DNA from: Bacteroidota bacterium
GTDB lineage: Bacteria > Bacteroidota > Bacteroidia > Chitinophagales > Saprospiraceae
NCBI GenBank assembly: GCA_017858735.1
Contig: JAFMBH010000009.1
Location: 1 to 64,000, forward strand
DNA: 64,000 bases
Reading direction: 5' to 3'
Shown: in pieces, positions 41,185 through 49,955 of the stretch
Position numbering within the stretch: the first letter of the stretch is position 1
How the letters are laid out: each line of letters begins with the position of its first letter
The notes under the pieces: generated by a model
Databases searched by the model: none
The model's input: the letters and a program-made list of their open reading frames with translations, nothing else
What the model was told of the DNA's origin: nothing
Program-made: the position numbers and the translations under genes

Positions 41185-43956
41185 TTAAAAAGAGAATTTT
41201 AGATTTAAATTAGGGGTGATGCCTAACATTTGTAATTCGGTACCTACTACTAATTCTTTGGACGTTGGAGCTGATTTAAGTTGATACGGTAATTGGAAGA
41301 TAAATTGTCTGTATTTTACATTTTTCCTGTTGAATATATTAAATATTGAACCTTCAATGGTTAAATTCGAGGTTTCTCCCAATTGAAAACATATACTTGT
41401 TCCAATATCAAAACGCTGATAATCATCTAAATAACTTAACCTATCCAATGGATTTACAACCTCACGTCGGTTGTTAGGCATATTTGACATGGGGTTGCCT
41501 GGATTTAGCCTAGGATTATTCTGTATTTTTCCATTATTATCCAATACTTTGGATAAGTCGGTGTAAGGCCTTCCACTGGCAAAGTTATAAGTGGCAAAAA
41601 AGTCAAACCTGCCTAGGTGCAGATTACCATTAATTTTCAGCTGATGTCTCCTGTCGTTTGAGGAAGGAAAAGCGATGCCATTGCCAATTTCCTTAAATTG
41701 GTTCGTTGATTTACTCAAGGTGTAGGCAACCATGCCTGTAAAGAATTTCCCTGTGTGTTGAATGAAAAAATCCATTCCTTTTGTTTGTCCTTTCCCATCA
41801 TATAAGATGAAACTCGGCGGTCGCTGTGTACTGTCTGGATTATTCACATTGTTGACGGCTAAGGCTTGTTCCAATACACCCTGACTGTTTTTCTGATAAA
41901 ATTCGACATCAAATTCCCAATTGTTCCATTTTAAGTTAGTACCAATCATGGAATTATTACTACTAAGAACGGGAAATTGTTTATTGCTCAAAACCCAGTA
42001 GCCATAATTTCTGCCATATCGATCTTCATGATTTAGCTGTCTTAAAAATTGATAATACCTGCCAAATGATCCTTTTAAAGTAAATGGAGTGTTTGATTTA
42101 TGATAGTTTACATCGATACTTGGCGAAAAATAGAAGTTCTTTTCATAAAAATTTAATCTGCCTCCAATATTAAAAGTCCAGTTGTTCGTATGTTGGTTTA
42201 ACTCAACGAATGCTGCGGATTGCAACGCTTCATTTTGACCAGTTAAGGGTTTAATTCTATCTTGTCTGATATCGTAATTAACTTGATTATTAGTCGTTTG
42301 AAGGCCATAAATCCAGGATTGTGTCTTTGAAACGGTATATCGGCTTATCCATTTTAAGTCCTGCCCGGCGACTTTATTAAAATGGGTGTTTTCAAAATTA
42401 AAAATTTTATCTACTTTTTTATCCTCAACAAATTTAAAATCATTGATTATACTGGCATTATTTTGAAATTCAGTGATGGAAACATGAAGCGTGTGTTGCC
42501 AGTTTTCAGTTGGAGTAAAATTCCATAAAAGGGAAGAACCCATATTATTCCAATCTGCTATTTCCTTAAAATATTCCTTCCGATAATAAAATGATTTCCC
42601 AACTTCCGTTTTAATGAATTTATTATAGGAATAGTCCATCTCGTCATAGCCATAAAAAAAGGCTACTTGTAACTTTTGCTTGTCACTTATTTCCCAATTC
42701 CATTTACCCTGGAGGTCATGAAATTTAAAATTTGGATTATAGGCAGCTATTTCTCTGGTGACCGTTGCATTGGGATCCAAAGGTTTTATAATGGGAGTAA
42801 CAATTTGTTCCTGAAGTGCTCCAAATAATTTCGAATCACCAAGATTTCCATAAGTGGTTCTTCCGGAAAATAAGATGCTTTGTTTAGGAGCGATCTGCCC
42901 TTGAAGGACCGCTTGAGAAGTCAGTAAATTACTACTTATTTTTCCTGATAACTTAATATTTTCTGGAGGAGACAAGGTATTCATCTCTATGATCGAAGCT
43001 GTTTTTCCTCCGTAAGAAACAGGTAAAGCATTTTTAAATAATTTCACCTCTTTGATGGCATCGGAATTTACCAGACTAAACATGCCTGAAAAGTGGGTCA
43101 CGTTATATAGTGTTATACCATCAAGAATGAGGAGATTTTCATCGCCATTGGACCCTCTTACCTTTAACTCGGCAGACAAATCATCAGTGGATGAAATGCC
43201 GGGTAATTGCTGAAGGCTGCGAAGTATATCATTTCCGGCGGCAAAAGAGGGCATTTTACCCCAGAAGCTGGGATGTAAATGAGAATAAATGCCACTTGAT
43301 TTATTGGTTAAGCCAGGAATTTTCGCACTGATTTCTATAAGCGGTAATGCGCTTAATTTTGGAACTAATCTTAGGATAACATCCTCTTTATTTGTCGAAA
43401 ATGTCAATATTTTAGATTCATACCCAAGATATCTGAAAGTAACAGGACGGTTTATGTTCACATTTAGGTTGAACCTACCGTTTTCATCTGAGGAAAAACC
43501 CTCCCCATTTTCTCCAACTACATCACCAAAAGGCAGTATTTCCCCGGTCCAGGCATCTATTAATTTACCCTTTATTTTAACGGTAGTTAGTTCAGGGGGA
43601 GTCTCTACTTTTGTTACAGTTCTTTTTCTCAGAAGGATTTGACCGTCCAATGCCTGAAAATATTCTAAGGGAAGGGAGGCGCTAATTAATTGGAGGGCAC
43701 TATGAATATTTTCGGAAGCCAGAATTTTTTTATTCAGGCTAAGGGTTTTTATTATTTCAGGGTCATATCCAAACCTTATATTGAACCTAACCTCAAGAAG
43801 AGGTAAAACCTTGGTGAGTAAAATGTCGGGTTGGTTAGATTGCGCATTCACAAAGGAAGAGCAAATCCCCAAAAAGAGGAATAGAAAAATAAATATCCTT
43901 GTTTTGATAGATGTTAGTCTATTCAACAGCTGATTTTTGTACAATATATTTACCAT
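41185..43956 (-). CDS. TonB-dependent outer-membrane receptor with STN signalling domain
   Basis: 923 aa, last gene of an ECF sigma/FecR operon. After a signal peptide (TRIFIFLFLFLGICSSFVNAQ) there is an STN domain (~45-105, FNIRFGYDPEIIKTLSLNKK), then a CarboxypepD_reg-like domain (~130-215, VKIKGKLIDAWTGEILPFGD). The plug domain contains ILRSLQQLPGISSTDDLSAEL and LILDGITLYNVTHFSG. The 22-strand barrel finishes ITPNLNLKFSF, an aromatic C-terminal end. STN plus FecR indicates that substrate binding is signalled to the sigma factor. It overlaps the fecR-like gene by 38 bp. Substrate not deducible. Confidence 0.92.
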   Translation of the reverse strand: MVNILYKNQLLNRLTSIKTRIFIFLFLFLGICSSFVNAQSNQPDILLTKVLPLLEVRFNIRFGYDPEIIKTLSLNKKILASENIHSALQLISASLPLEYFQALDGQILLRKRTVTKVETPPELTTVKIKGKLIDAWTGEILPFGDVVGENGEGFSSDENGRFNLNVNINRPVTFRYLGYESKILTFSTNKEDVILRLVPKLSALPLIEISAKIPGLTNKSSGIYSHLHPSFWGKMPSFAAGNDILRSLQQLPGISSTDDLSAELKVRGSNGDENLLILDGITLYNVTHFSGMFSLVNSDAIKEVKLFKNALPVSYGGKTASIIEMNTLSPPENIKLSGKISSNLLTSQAVLQGQIAPKQSILFSGRTTYGNLGDSKLFGALQEQIVTPIIKPLDPNATVTREIAAYNPNFKFHDLQGKWNWEISDKQKLQVAFFYGYDEMDYSYNKFIKTEVGKSFYYRKEYFKEIADWNNMGSSLLWNFTPTENWQHTLHVSITEFQNNASIINDFKFVEDKKVDKIFNFENTHFNKVAGQDLKWISRYTVSKTQSWIYGLQTTNNQVNYDIRQDRIKPLTGQNEALQSAAFVELNQHTNNWTFNIGGRLNFYEKNFYFSPSIDVNYHKSNTPFTLKGSFGRYYQFLRQLNHEDRYGRNYGYWVLSNKQFPVLSSNNSMIGTNLKWNNWEFDVEFYQKNSQGVLEQALAVNNVNNPDSTQRPPSFILYDGKGQTKGMDFFIQHTGKFFTGMVAYTLSKSTNQFKEIGNGIAFPSSNDRRHQLKINGNLHLGRFDFFATYNFASGRPYTDLSKVLDNNGKIQNNPRLNPGNPMSNMPNNRREVVNPLDRLSYLDDYQRFDIGTSICFQLGETSNLTIEGSIFNIFNRKNVKYRQFIFQLPYQLKSAPTSKELVVGTELQMLGITPNLNLKFSF

Positions 43957-44884
43957 CCTTTTTTTCAGCTTTCAAGTTTAGCGGCCATAATATATTAAAA
44001 AGGGCGGAGGCTATATTTTTATTGTCAAAAGAAGTGGTGATAACCCTATTTTCTTCTGATTCAGGCAAATGAATAACCGCATCATATTGTCTTGATAATT
44101 CCGCAAGAACCTCTTTCAATGAGGCATTTTGAAAATAGAATGACCCATTGCGCCATTTTAAACCTTCATTAAGAGCAGTTGGTTGAGCATCCTGCATTAT
44201 TTCACCTGGAAGTTTAGCTGTTTTTTTTCCTTTAGTAAGATAAACGGCTTTAAATTGATCACTAACTTTTACTTTTCCTGTATAGCAAAATACCGATAAT
44301 TTTTCATCTCTGCTTCGGACATTGAAGGTAGTACCCAGGACAGTAACGGTTCCTTCCGTTGTAACCACAGAAAACGTATTGCCTTTTGATACTTTAAAAT
44401 AGGCTTCACCCGTTAGTTGGACTTTCCGATGGGTATTAAGCCTATTCCCACTATAAACAACCTTAGTTCCGGCGTTTAATGTTACCTGAGAATGATCTGG
44501 TAGGGTTACCGTAGCTAATTCACCATTTTCTGTTTGAAAGGTTTCAACCTGGGGTAAAAGACCAATAACCAAAAAAATAAGGACAGCGGCAGCCGAAGCG
44601 GCGTATAGATAAATGGATCTGAAAGGACGTATTCTTCCTTTTTCAGTGGTTGCCTTATCTATTTTATTCCAGATTCCATCGAGATAGGCCTTTTCAACGG
44701 TTGAATCATTTGAGCTGAAATGCTCAATTAATTTCTTTGCGGCCGCAGTATCTTCCATAATTTCGGGATTTTGTCGTATTTTTTCTTCCCAATCATTGGC
44801 ATCTTGCCAGGAATTGTTTTTTACCCAGCGAATGAAAGATTCATCCTCTACAATCTCTTTAAATGAAGGTAATCGTTCTTCCAT
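43919..44884 (-). CDS. FecR-type anti-sigma factor
   Basis: 321 aa. Cytoplasmic N-terminus (~1-85), a single transmembrane helix (SIYLYAASAAAVLIFLVIGL, ~86-105), then a periplasmic FecR domain with VTLPDHSQVTLNAGTKVVYS and VQLTGEAYFKVSKGNTF. DUF4974 follows in the last ~70 residues (LKWRNGSFYFQNASLKEVLA ... TSFDNKNIASALFNIL). It relays the TonB-receptor signal to the ECF sigma factor encoded upstream. It begins 3 bp after the stop of the zincin lipoprotein gene and overlaps the receptor gene. Confidence 0.93.
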   Translation of the reverse strand: MEERLPSFKEIVEDESFIRWVKNNSWQDANDWEEKIRQNPEIMEDTAAAKKLIEHFSSNDSTVEKAYLDGIWNKIDKATTEKGRIRPFRSIYLYAASAAAVLIFLVIGLLPQVETFQTENGELATVTLPDHSQVTLNAGTKVVYSGNRLNTHRKVQLTGEAYFKVSKGNTFSVVTTEGTVTVLGTTFNVRSRDEKLSVFCYTGKVKVSDQFKAVYLTKGKKTAKLPGEIMQDAQPTALNEGLKWRNGSFYFQNASLKEVLAELSRQYDAVIHLPESEENRVITTSFDNKNIASALFNILWPLNLKAEKKDGKYIVQKSAVE

Positions 44885-44887
44885 AGC

Positions 44888-45349
44888 TTATTGTGAAAAA
44901 AGTTCATCTAAATATTTACTTCTGTTTTGAGCATTGTAAACCATCTTACAACTGCCATTCCCACTTTGCATCATACTTGTACAGGTACCATTCTTATTTG
45001 TCGCATCCAGATGACGTCGATTCAATGCACAGTGCCCCAATTCATGAAAAATAACATATTCCTTTTCTGTCATATTAGCAGTTTCCCAAAATAACTTGTC
45101 AATCATCAGGTGTTTTGCCCCTGAAGTTAATTGATTGCATCTGCCTAAGACACCGTCGGTTTCAATATCAATTATTTGCCCTATGATATCTTCCATATTT
45201 ATGTTTTGGCCCCTTGAAGAACCTTCTTTTTTAAAAGATTCAAAGAAAAAAGTTAATCTTTCGTCCACTTCAGGTGCTATCAAATTTTCTTCTTTCTGAC
45301 ATGAAAGAAATGAAATAAACAAGAATGGGAACAAATGAATTTTTTTCAT
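44888..45349 (-). CDS. Small zincin-motif lipoprotein in the ECF sigma operon
   Basis: 153 aa. The signal peptide LFPFLFISFLSC ends in a lipobox, making it a lipoprotein. The mature part carries HELGHCALNRRHLD, an HExxH zinc site followed six residues later by a third His. Cys pairs (GRCNQL, GTCTSM, GSCKMV) may form disulfides. TEKEYVIFHELGH places the site on a helix, as in zincins. The gene lies between the sigma factor (70 bp downstream of it) and fecR (3 bp). That position is unusual. It may be a regulated periplasmic or surface protease, or it may take part in receptor signalling. No close family was recognised. Confidence 0.7.
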   Translation of the reverse strand: MKKIHLFPFLFISFLSCQKEENLIAPEVDERLTFFFESFKKEGSSRGQNINMEDIIGQIIDIETDGVLGRCNQLTSGAKHLMIDKLFWETANMTEKEYVIFHELGHCALNRRHLDATNKNGTCTSMMQSGNGSCKMVYNAQNRSKYLDELFSQ

Positions 45350-45419
45350 TAAAAATATTTACACAGTTAATTATATGTTAAGAAGCAATAAAATGGAATT
45401 TTGTACTCATTCTTTAAGT

Positions 45420-46004
45420 CTATTTTAAAAATAAAAAAATAAGTACTAAAACAGATGTCATACTTTTCCTTAAAGCCTCCAATGCGCGGGTGACTAAATT
45501 ACGGGCTGACTGGTAATTTAGTCCCATAATTTCAATAATCTGATCGTAATCCATTTCACTGTGAAACTTAAGGTACAAAATTTCTTGTTGCCTGCTACTC
45601 AATTTACTTATGGCAGCGGATAGTTCTTTTGACCGCAGTTCCGTCTCCTCATTTTCGATCCAACTATTTTCCACGGAGAAAGAAATATCATTTTTAAGAT
45701 CGGTTTCAGGATCTAAGGTTTGGGTTTTAAGGCTTTTATTGAGATCCTTAATTAGCCTTCGCCTAAAGGATACATATAAATATTTTCTAATGTGATCTGT
45801 TTGTCCTATGGTTTCTCTGGTTCGCCATAATTCTACAAAAAGATCCTGGAGGCTGTCTGCAATAAGTTCCTTATCGGCGGTAAATTTTTTGCCATAGTTG
45901 GTCAGGGCATCCGCTTCATTTCGGAAAATGGATTCAAGGGCATTTTTATTTCCCAACTTTAGTTGTTGCCAAAGTTGGGTATCATCCGAAAACGTATTTG
46001 GCAT
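45420..46004 (-). CDS. RNA polymerase ECF sigma-70 factor
   Basis: 194 aa from the ATG at 46004 (MPNTFSDDTQLWQQLKLGN); the start at 46034 is open but less typical. Sigma region 2 is seen in ALTNYGKKFTADKELIADSL and QDLFVELWRT (region 2.4). Region 4 is in LSSRQQEILYLKFHSEMDYDQ and IIEIMGLNYQSARNLVTRAL. A hydrophobic tail (SVLVLIFLFLK) ends the protein. It is the first gene of the operon with the zincin lipoprotein, FecR and TonB receptor. It is divergent from the triple-repeat lipoprotein, with 138 bp between starts. Confidence 0.93.
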   Translation of the reverse strand: MPNTFSDDTQLWQQLKLGNKNALESIFRNEADALTNYGKKFTADKELIADSLQDLFVELWRTRETIGQTDHIRKYLYVSFRRRLIKDLNKSLKTQTLDPETDLKNDISFSVENSWIENEETELRSKELSAAISKLSSRQQEILYLKFHSEMDYDQIIEIMGLNYQSARNLVTRALEALRKSMTSVLVLIFLFLK

Positions 46005-46142
46005 AATAAGCGGTGTCAGAAGGAATAGTTTCAAAAGGAATTTGGTAAAATTAAAATTATTTTAATTAAAGTGAGTACAAAATAAACGGTAGAGTCTTAT
46101 CCAAGTATAGAAACAACATTCCAGAACACAAAACGTAGAATT

Positions 46143-47093
46143 ATGTTAAAGCAAATGTTTAAATTAGGAAGTTTGGTAGCCATTTGTGGTACCCTTTTAT
46201 TTACAGGTTGTGAGCAAATGGATGCTGACATTGCATTGAGCGAAGATTTCAATCCCATTGAACGACTTGCCTTTGGTGTGGCGGGACATGAGGGAGCGGG
46301 TCCAAAAGGACATGGTGGAGGACCTAAAGGCTTTGGAAAATGTTTTGACATTGTTTTTCCAGTTACCGTAATTTATCCTGATAAAACAACCAAAGAGGTT
46401 GCCAGTAAGGAGGCTTATATGACCTTAATTAAAAGCTGGAAAGAAGCAAATCCTGCAAGTAAAGAGAGACCAACGTTAGCTTTTCCTTTTGAAGTTACCC
46501 TGGAAGATGGCAGCACAGCTACCATTGAAAATGAAGATGGATTAAAGACATTAGCGATGAGTTGCCGACCACAAGTTGGACCAAAAGGAGGTATATGTGG
46601 CGGTTGTTTCACTCCGGTTTTTCCTGTAACTATCTCATTTCCGGATGGTACATCCAAAGTAGCAGCATCAGCTACAGATTTTAAAGCTCAATTAATAGCA
46701 TGGAGAGCGGCCAATTCAAGTGCAACGGGTCATCCTCAGATTACCTTTCCTTACTCTGTAAAATTGAAATTAGACAGTAGTATTGTTGTGTTAAAAAATA
46801 CTGATGATTTGAAAGCATTGATGGCTGCTTGTAAAGAGGAGAGACCTCACAGACCTTCTTGTTTCAGTGTGGTATTTCCTGTGACCATTGTTTATCCAGG
46901 CGGTAAAGAGGAGAGTGCTACTGATCAGAAAGATTTTGTTACCAAGGTAAGAGCCTGGAGAACCGCTAATCCTACCTCAACGGGACGTCCTGAAATGAAG
47001 TTTCCATTAACGGTGAAATTTACAGACGGAACAACCAAAGTGGTCAGTTCAAAAGAAGATTTTAAAACTACTGCCAGTGCATGTAAAGGTTAA
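46143..47093 (+). CDS. Lipoprotein with three tandem ~75-aa Cys-bounded repeats
   Basis: 316 aa. A lipoprotein signal (LVAICGTLLFTGC, Cys23) is followed by a Gly/His-rich segment (GAGPKGHGGGPKGFGK, 51-66). Then come three repeats at residues 67-141, 155-230 and 240-314. Each starts with CF and 'VFPVTI.(Y/F)P(D/G)', continues through a W..AN and a 'P...FP..V' pair, and ends in AC or SC, so each unit has one Cys at each end. Linkers are 13 and 9 residues. No known domain was recognised. The gene is divergent from the ECF sigma operon and could be its target. The repeats are too diverged for recent duplication. Confidence 0.75.
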   Translation: MLKQMFKLGSLVAICGTLLFTGCEQMDADIALSEDFNPIERLAFGVAGHEGAGPKGHGGGPKGFGKCFDIVFPVTVIYPDKTTKEVASKEAYMTLIKSWKEANPASKERPTLAFPFEVTLEDGSTATIENEDGLKTLAMSCRPQVGPKGGICGGCFTPVFPVTISFPDGTSKVAASATDFKAQLIAWRAANSSATGHPQITFPYSVKLKLDSSIVVLKNTDDLKALMAACKEERPHRPSCFSVVFPVTIVYPGGKEESATDQKDFVTKVRAWRTANPTSTGRPEMKFPLTVKFTDGTTKVVSSKEDFKTTASACKG

Positions 47094-47127
47094 AAAAATT
47101 AGGTTTTTGTAAAACTAATGTGCTTTT

Positions 47128-47158
47128 GAGAGGCTGTCTAAAAAGATAGCCTCTTTTA
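47128..47158 (+). terminator. Terminator of the triple-repeat lipoprotein gene
   Basis: GAGAGGCTGTCT-AAAA-AGATAGCCTCTTTT: same GAGGCT...AGCCTC core as at 3731, 15412 and 62408, 34 bp after the stop, with TTTT. Confidence 0.8.
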
Positions 47159-47181
47159 GTTATGCAACTTTATTCATAGGG

Positions 47182-47230
47182 GTAGAGACGCGATGCTTCG
47201 CGTCTTCTCCCCAATGCTTCACGTCTCTAC
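47182..47230. repeat. Nested palindromic intergenic repeat
   Basis: GTAGAGACG (47182-47190) pairs with CGTCTCTAC (47222-47230). Between them AGACGCGA-TGCT-TCGCGTCT (47186-47205) makes a second, 8-bp hairpin. The word GTAGAGACGCGATG(CT)TCGCGTC(T) is a common genomic repeat in several bacterial phyla. The remainder of the gap (47231-47446) holds no recognisable gene. Confidence 0.6.
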
Positions 47231-47446
47231 GCCGGTGTTGAATCAGGTTTTACAAGATTTTTAGGATTACAGCTAACGTCCTTGGTTTGGAGGTAATGTT
47301 TATTTGTAAATATATTATTTTGTATAAACTCAAAGGGACATAGCCCAGCCATCTTCGTTACCAACGAACTATAACAATAATATATTTAGCGCTTTAATTT
47401 TTAACATTATTTTATCTATCTTGGTAGTGGAAACGGATGAAATAAA

Positions 47447-48922
47447 ATGTCAAAAATGAATACAGATAAAAAAACACGCAGGAAATTTTTAAAAGAGTCC
47501 GCTGCTTTAGCGCTAACTACGATGGCATTTCCAGCATGGAAAAATGAAGCAATATCCTTATCTGTTTTTCAAGCCATGGGAACCAGAGTTGGAGAGGTTA
47601 CTGATGCTACCGCCATTATCTGGACGAGGTTAACTGCGAAGAAAGAAAGAAATAATAAAGGAATAGTAATTCCTGGTCGTGCTCAGGATTTTAAAAATAA
47701 ACAGTTACCAGAACCAAAAGTTCCTGCAGAGGAGCTTGAAGGTGCCTGTCAGGGTATTTCTGGTTTTGTGAGAATTCATTACGGTACCGAAGAATCACTA
47801 AGAAATGCTAAAAGGAGTGATTGGGTAGGGGTTTCTGAAAAAACTGATTTTATCCATCATTTTCATTTAAAAAATTTACAGTCGAATACTACATATTTCT
47901 ATGAAAGTGAAGTTTCAGATAATAAAAACGAAACAGAATCTTTTAAAATTAAGGGAAAATTTCAAACGGCGCCCGCTCAAAATGATGTCTCAGATATACG
48001 ATTTTGTTTGATGACCTGCCAGGGATATCCAGACAGGGGGCATCCGGATGGGCATGATATTTATCCTGCTATGTTAGCCTTAAAGCCTCATTTTGCTTGT
48101 CTCACCGGAGATTTAGTTTATTATGACAATGATATGCCTCGTGCTAACAATGCGCGCCTTGCCCGGTATCATTGGGAAAGAATGTTTAGTTTGCCACGAT
48201 TGGTTGACTTCAATAAGAACGTAAATACCTATTGGTTAAAAGATGATCACGACACGCTTGATAATGATTCCAGTCCAGGGGCTAATATGGGGGAATTGTC
48301 ATTTGCCGAAGGTCAGCGTATTTTTCGTCAACAAGCCCCCATTTCAGATGGATTAAGTTATAGAACTTTTAGATGGGGTAAAGATCTTCAAATATGGCTT
48401 ACCGATGGAAGAGATTTTCGTTCAGATAACGATATGCCAGATGGTCCGGAAAAAACAATATGGGGTGCAGAACAAAAAGCCTGGTTTAAGAAAACGGTTA
48501 AAGAAAGCACTGCTACCTGGAAAATTTTAGTAAGCCCAACACCATTAGTTGGGCCCGATCGTGTGCAGAAGAACGATAACCATAGTAATCCCGGGTTTAA
48601 ATATGAAGGCGACGAAATAAGAAACTGGATTAAGGAAAATGTACCCGATCATTTTTTTATAATATGTGGCGACCGTCATTGGCAATACCATTCCGTTCAT
48701 CCTGAAACAGGCTTAAACGAGTTCAGTATTGGCGCAGCGAGCGACGAACATGCTGGAGGTACACCAGGAGAGAACAAAGATTATCACCAATTTCATCTGG
48801 TAAAAGGTGGCTTTATGTCGGTCGATGTAAACCGTCTAAAGAATAAAAGTCGTATTTCATTTCAGCATCACGATATTTATGGAACTGTTGTTTATACATG
48901 GGAAAAAGAAAGGAATATTTGA
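47447..48922 (+). CDS. PhoD-like alkaline phosphatase/phosphodiesterase
   Basis: 491 aa. It begins with KTRRKFLKESAALALTTMAF, a Tat-like export signal (RRKFLK). The PhoD-type metallophosphatase domain follows: DIRFCLMTCQGYPD, LTGDLVYYDND, WLKDDHDTLDND (metal ligands), LTDGRDFRSD and ICGDRHWQYHS. The N-terminal beta domain (~40-170) includes WTRLTAKKE and HHFHLKNLQSNTTYFYESE. The enzyme probably releases phosphate from organic phosphates in the periplasm. The stop is followed immediately by a remnant of an unrelated SDR gene (48926-49100). Confidence 0.9.
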   Translation: MSKMNTDKKTRRKFLKESAALALTTMAFPAWKNEAISLSVFQAMGTRVGEVTDATAIIWTRLTAKKERNNKGIVIPGRAQDFKNKQLPEPKVPAEELEGACQGISGFVRIHYGTEESLRNAKRSDWVGVSEKTDFIHHFHLKNLQSNTTYFYESEVSDNKNETESFKIKGKFQTAPAQNDVSDIRFCLMTCQGYPDRGHPDGHDIYPAMLALKPHFACLTGDLVYYDNDMPRANNARLARYHWERMFSLPRLVDFNKNVNTYWLKDDHDTLDNDSSPGANMGELSFAEGQRIFRQQAPISDGLSYRTFRWGKDLQIWLTDGRDFRSDNDMPDGPEKTIWGAEQKAWFKKTVKESTATWKILVSPTPLVGPDRVQKNDNHSNPGFKYEGDEIRNWIKENVPDHFFIICGDRHWQYHSVHPETGLNEFSIGAASDEHAGGTPGENKDYHQFHLVKGGFMSVDVNRLKNKSRISFQHHDIYGTVVYTWEKERNI

Positions 48923-48925
48923 TTT

Positions 48926-49100
48926 TTTCTTCAAAAGGAGTATGGATCAAAGATCATAGTTACCGATATTCGGCCTGGATTTGTTAATACTGCCATGGCT
49001 AAAGGCGATGGTCTTTTTGGGTATAGGAAAGAAAAAAGTGGTTTATGTCACAAAAAGATGGAGTTTAATCGGTATTTTATTAAAAATACTTCCCTTATGA
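48926..49100 (+). pseudogene. C-terminal remnant of a short-chain dehydrogenase/reductase gene, with a frameshift
   Basis: Right after the PhoD stop, one frame reads YGSKIIVTDIRPGFVNTAMA then KGDGLF, matching the C-terminal 'D(V/I)(R)PGFV.T' segment of SDRs. That frame then drifts into unrelated sequence. The next frame over resumes with KKKVVYVTKRWSLIGILLKI and LPL, ending at TGA (49098-49100), which is the expected SDR C-terminus. About 20 codons seem missing between the two segments. The N-terminal Rossmann part and catalytic Tyr/Lys are absent. This is a decayed gene fragment. Confidence 0.75.
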
Positions 49101-49109
49101 GGAAATATA

Positions 49110-49595
49110 TTAGGGTCTCCATTTAAAAGATTTTTCATCTATGGCTCGCATGGTACACAAAACACCGTCTAAATGGTCGTACTCATGCTGCAATAACTCA
49201 GATAAGTCATCTGCCATATTCCATTCCTGGGTTTGCCAATTTTCATCTAAATATTTTATTGTCAAATTTTTATGTCTTTTTACTTTGACTAAAAGGTTTG
49301 GAAAACTCATGCAGTCATCCCAAAGTTCAAACATTTCTTCACTCAAAAAGGTGAATTCAGGATTTATAAATACGATTGGTTTGTCAATATTCATGTAAAT
49401 CAATCGCTTCATAATGCCTAATTGTGGTGCAGCAATGGCTCGTCCGAAATTATATTTTTCTCTGATTTCCTGCATTACGTTGTGTAAGTCTGCTACCCAA
49501 TCTTTAACTAAAGGTAATTCTGATGGTAAAACAGGTTTACAAACTTCGTAGAGTAAGGGATTGCCTAATTGTAATAAGTTTTCTAATCGTTTCAT
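49110..49595 (-). CDS. Peptide deformylase-like protein with a variant motif 2
   Basis: 161 aa. It has the three deformylase regions in order. Motif 1 is GRAIAAPQLG (usually GxGLAAPQ). Motif 2 is DDCMSFP, with Cys95 in place but Asp-Asp instead of Glu-Gly before it (EGCLS in the family). Motif 3 is HEYDHLDGVL, with His137, Glu138 and His141. Metal ligands are thus all present. A variant motif 2 with a 'D-D-C' is seen in the diverged, type III-like proteins; a second, canonical def gene is likely elsewhere in the genome. Monocistronic, convergent with the SDR remnant. Confidence 0.8.
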   Translation of the reverse strand: MKRLENLLQLGNPLLYEVCKPVLPSELPLVKDWVADLHNVMQEIREKYNFGRAIAAPQLGIMKRLIYMNIDKPIVFINPEFTFLSEEMFELWDDCMSFPNLLVKVKRHKNLTIKYLDENWQTQEWNMADDLSELLQHEYDHLDGVLCTMRAIDEKSFKWRP

Positions 49596-49685
49596 ACATT
49601 TTACAACTAAAAGTCGATTTAATAATTCTTAAAGTTCCGATAAAACTAGGTACTTTTGAAAATTAAATAATTTTAATCATAAACT

Positions 49686-49880
49686 ATGTCAGAAATTAAG
49701 AATAGAAACGCTGGGAACGGCATTGCTCTTGGTGCATGTTTTGGTGTAGTTTTTGGAGCAGCTTATGGAACTATTTCTGGAGACATGGCAAAAGGTACAG
49801 GTTTAGGGTTGTCAATAGGCGTTTTTATCGGAGCCATTTTCGACTTTGTGAAAAATAGAAAACAAAATAAAGCTGTTTAG
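49686..49880 (+). CDS. Small glycine-zipper-like membrane protein
   Basis: 64 aa. Two Gly-rich hydrophobic segments, IALGACFGVVFGAAYGTISG and LGLSIGVFIGAIFDFV, with a basic tail (KNRKQNKAV). The spacing of Gly every three or four residues is a glycine zipper. An exact TACTTTTG box lies at 49651-49658. Function unknown; such proteins are often stress-related or phage-like, but nothing around it indicates either. Confidence 0.65.
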   Translation: MSEIKNRNAGNGIALGACFGVVFGAAYGTISGDMAKGTGLGLSIGVFIGAIFDFVKNRKQNKAV

Positions 49881-49955
49881 GTATTTTAAACCCTAATTTC
49901 CTGAAAAGTAATTAAAAGCCAAATTAAATCGCGAGTCAACGCCAAAAAAAATATT

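Noticed and set aside
47231-47446. Regulatory RNA in the gap before the phosphatase gene
   Set aside because: No convincing hairpin or T-run follows the palindromic repeat; the AT-rich remainder shows no structure I could support.
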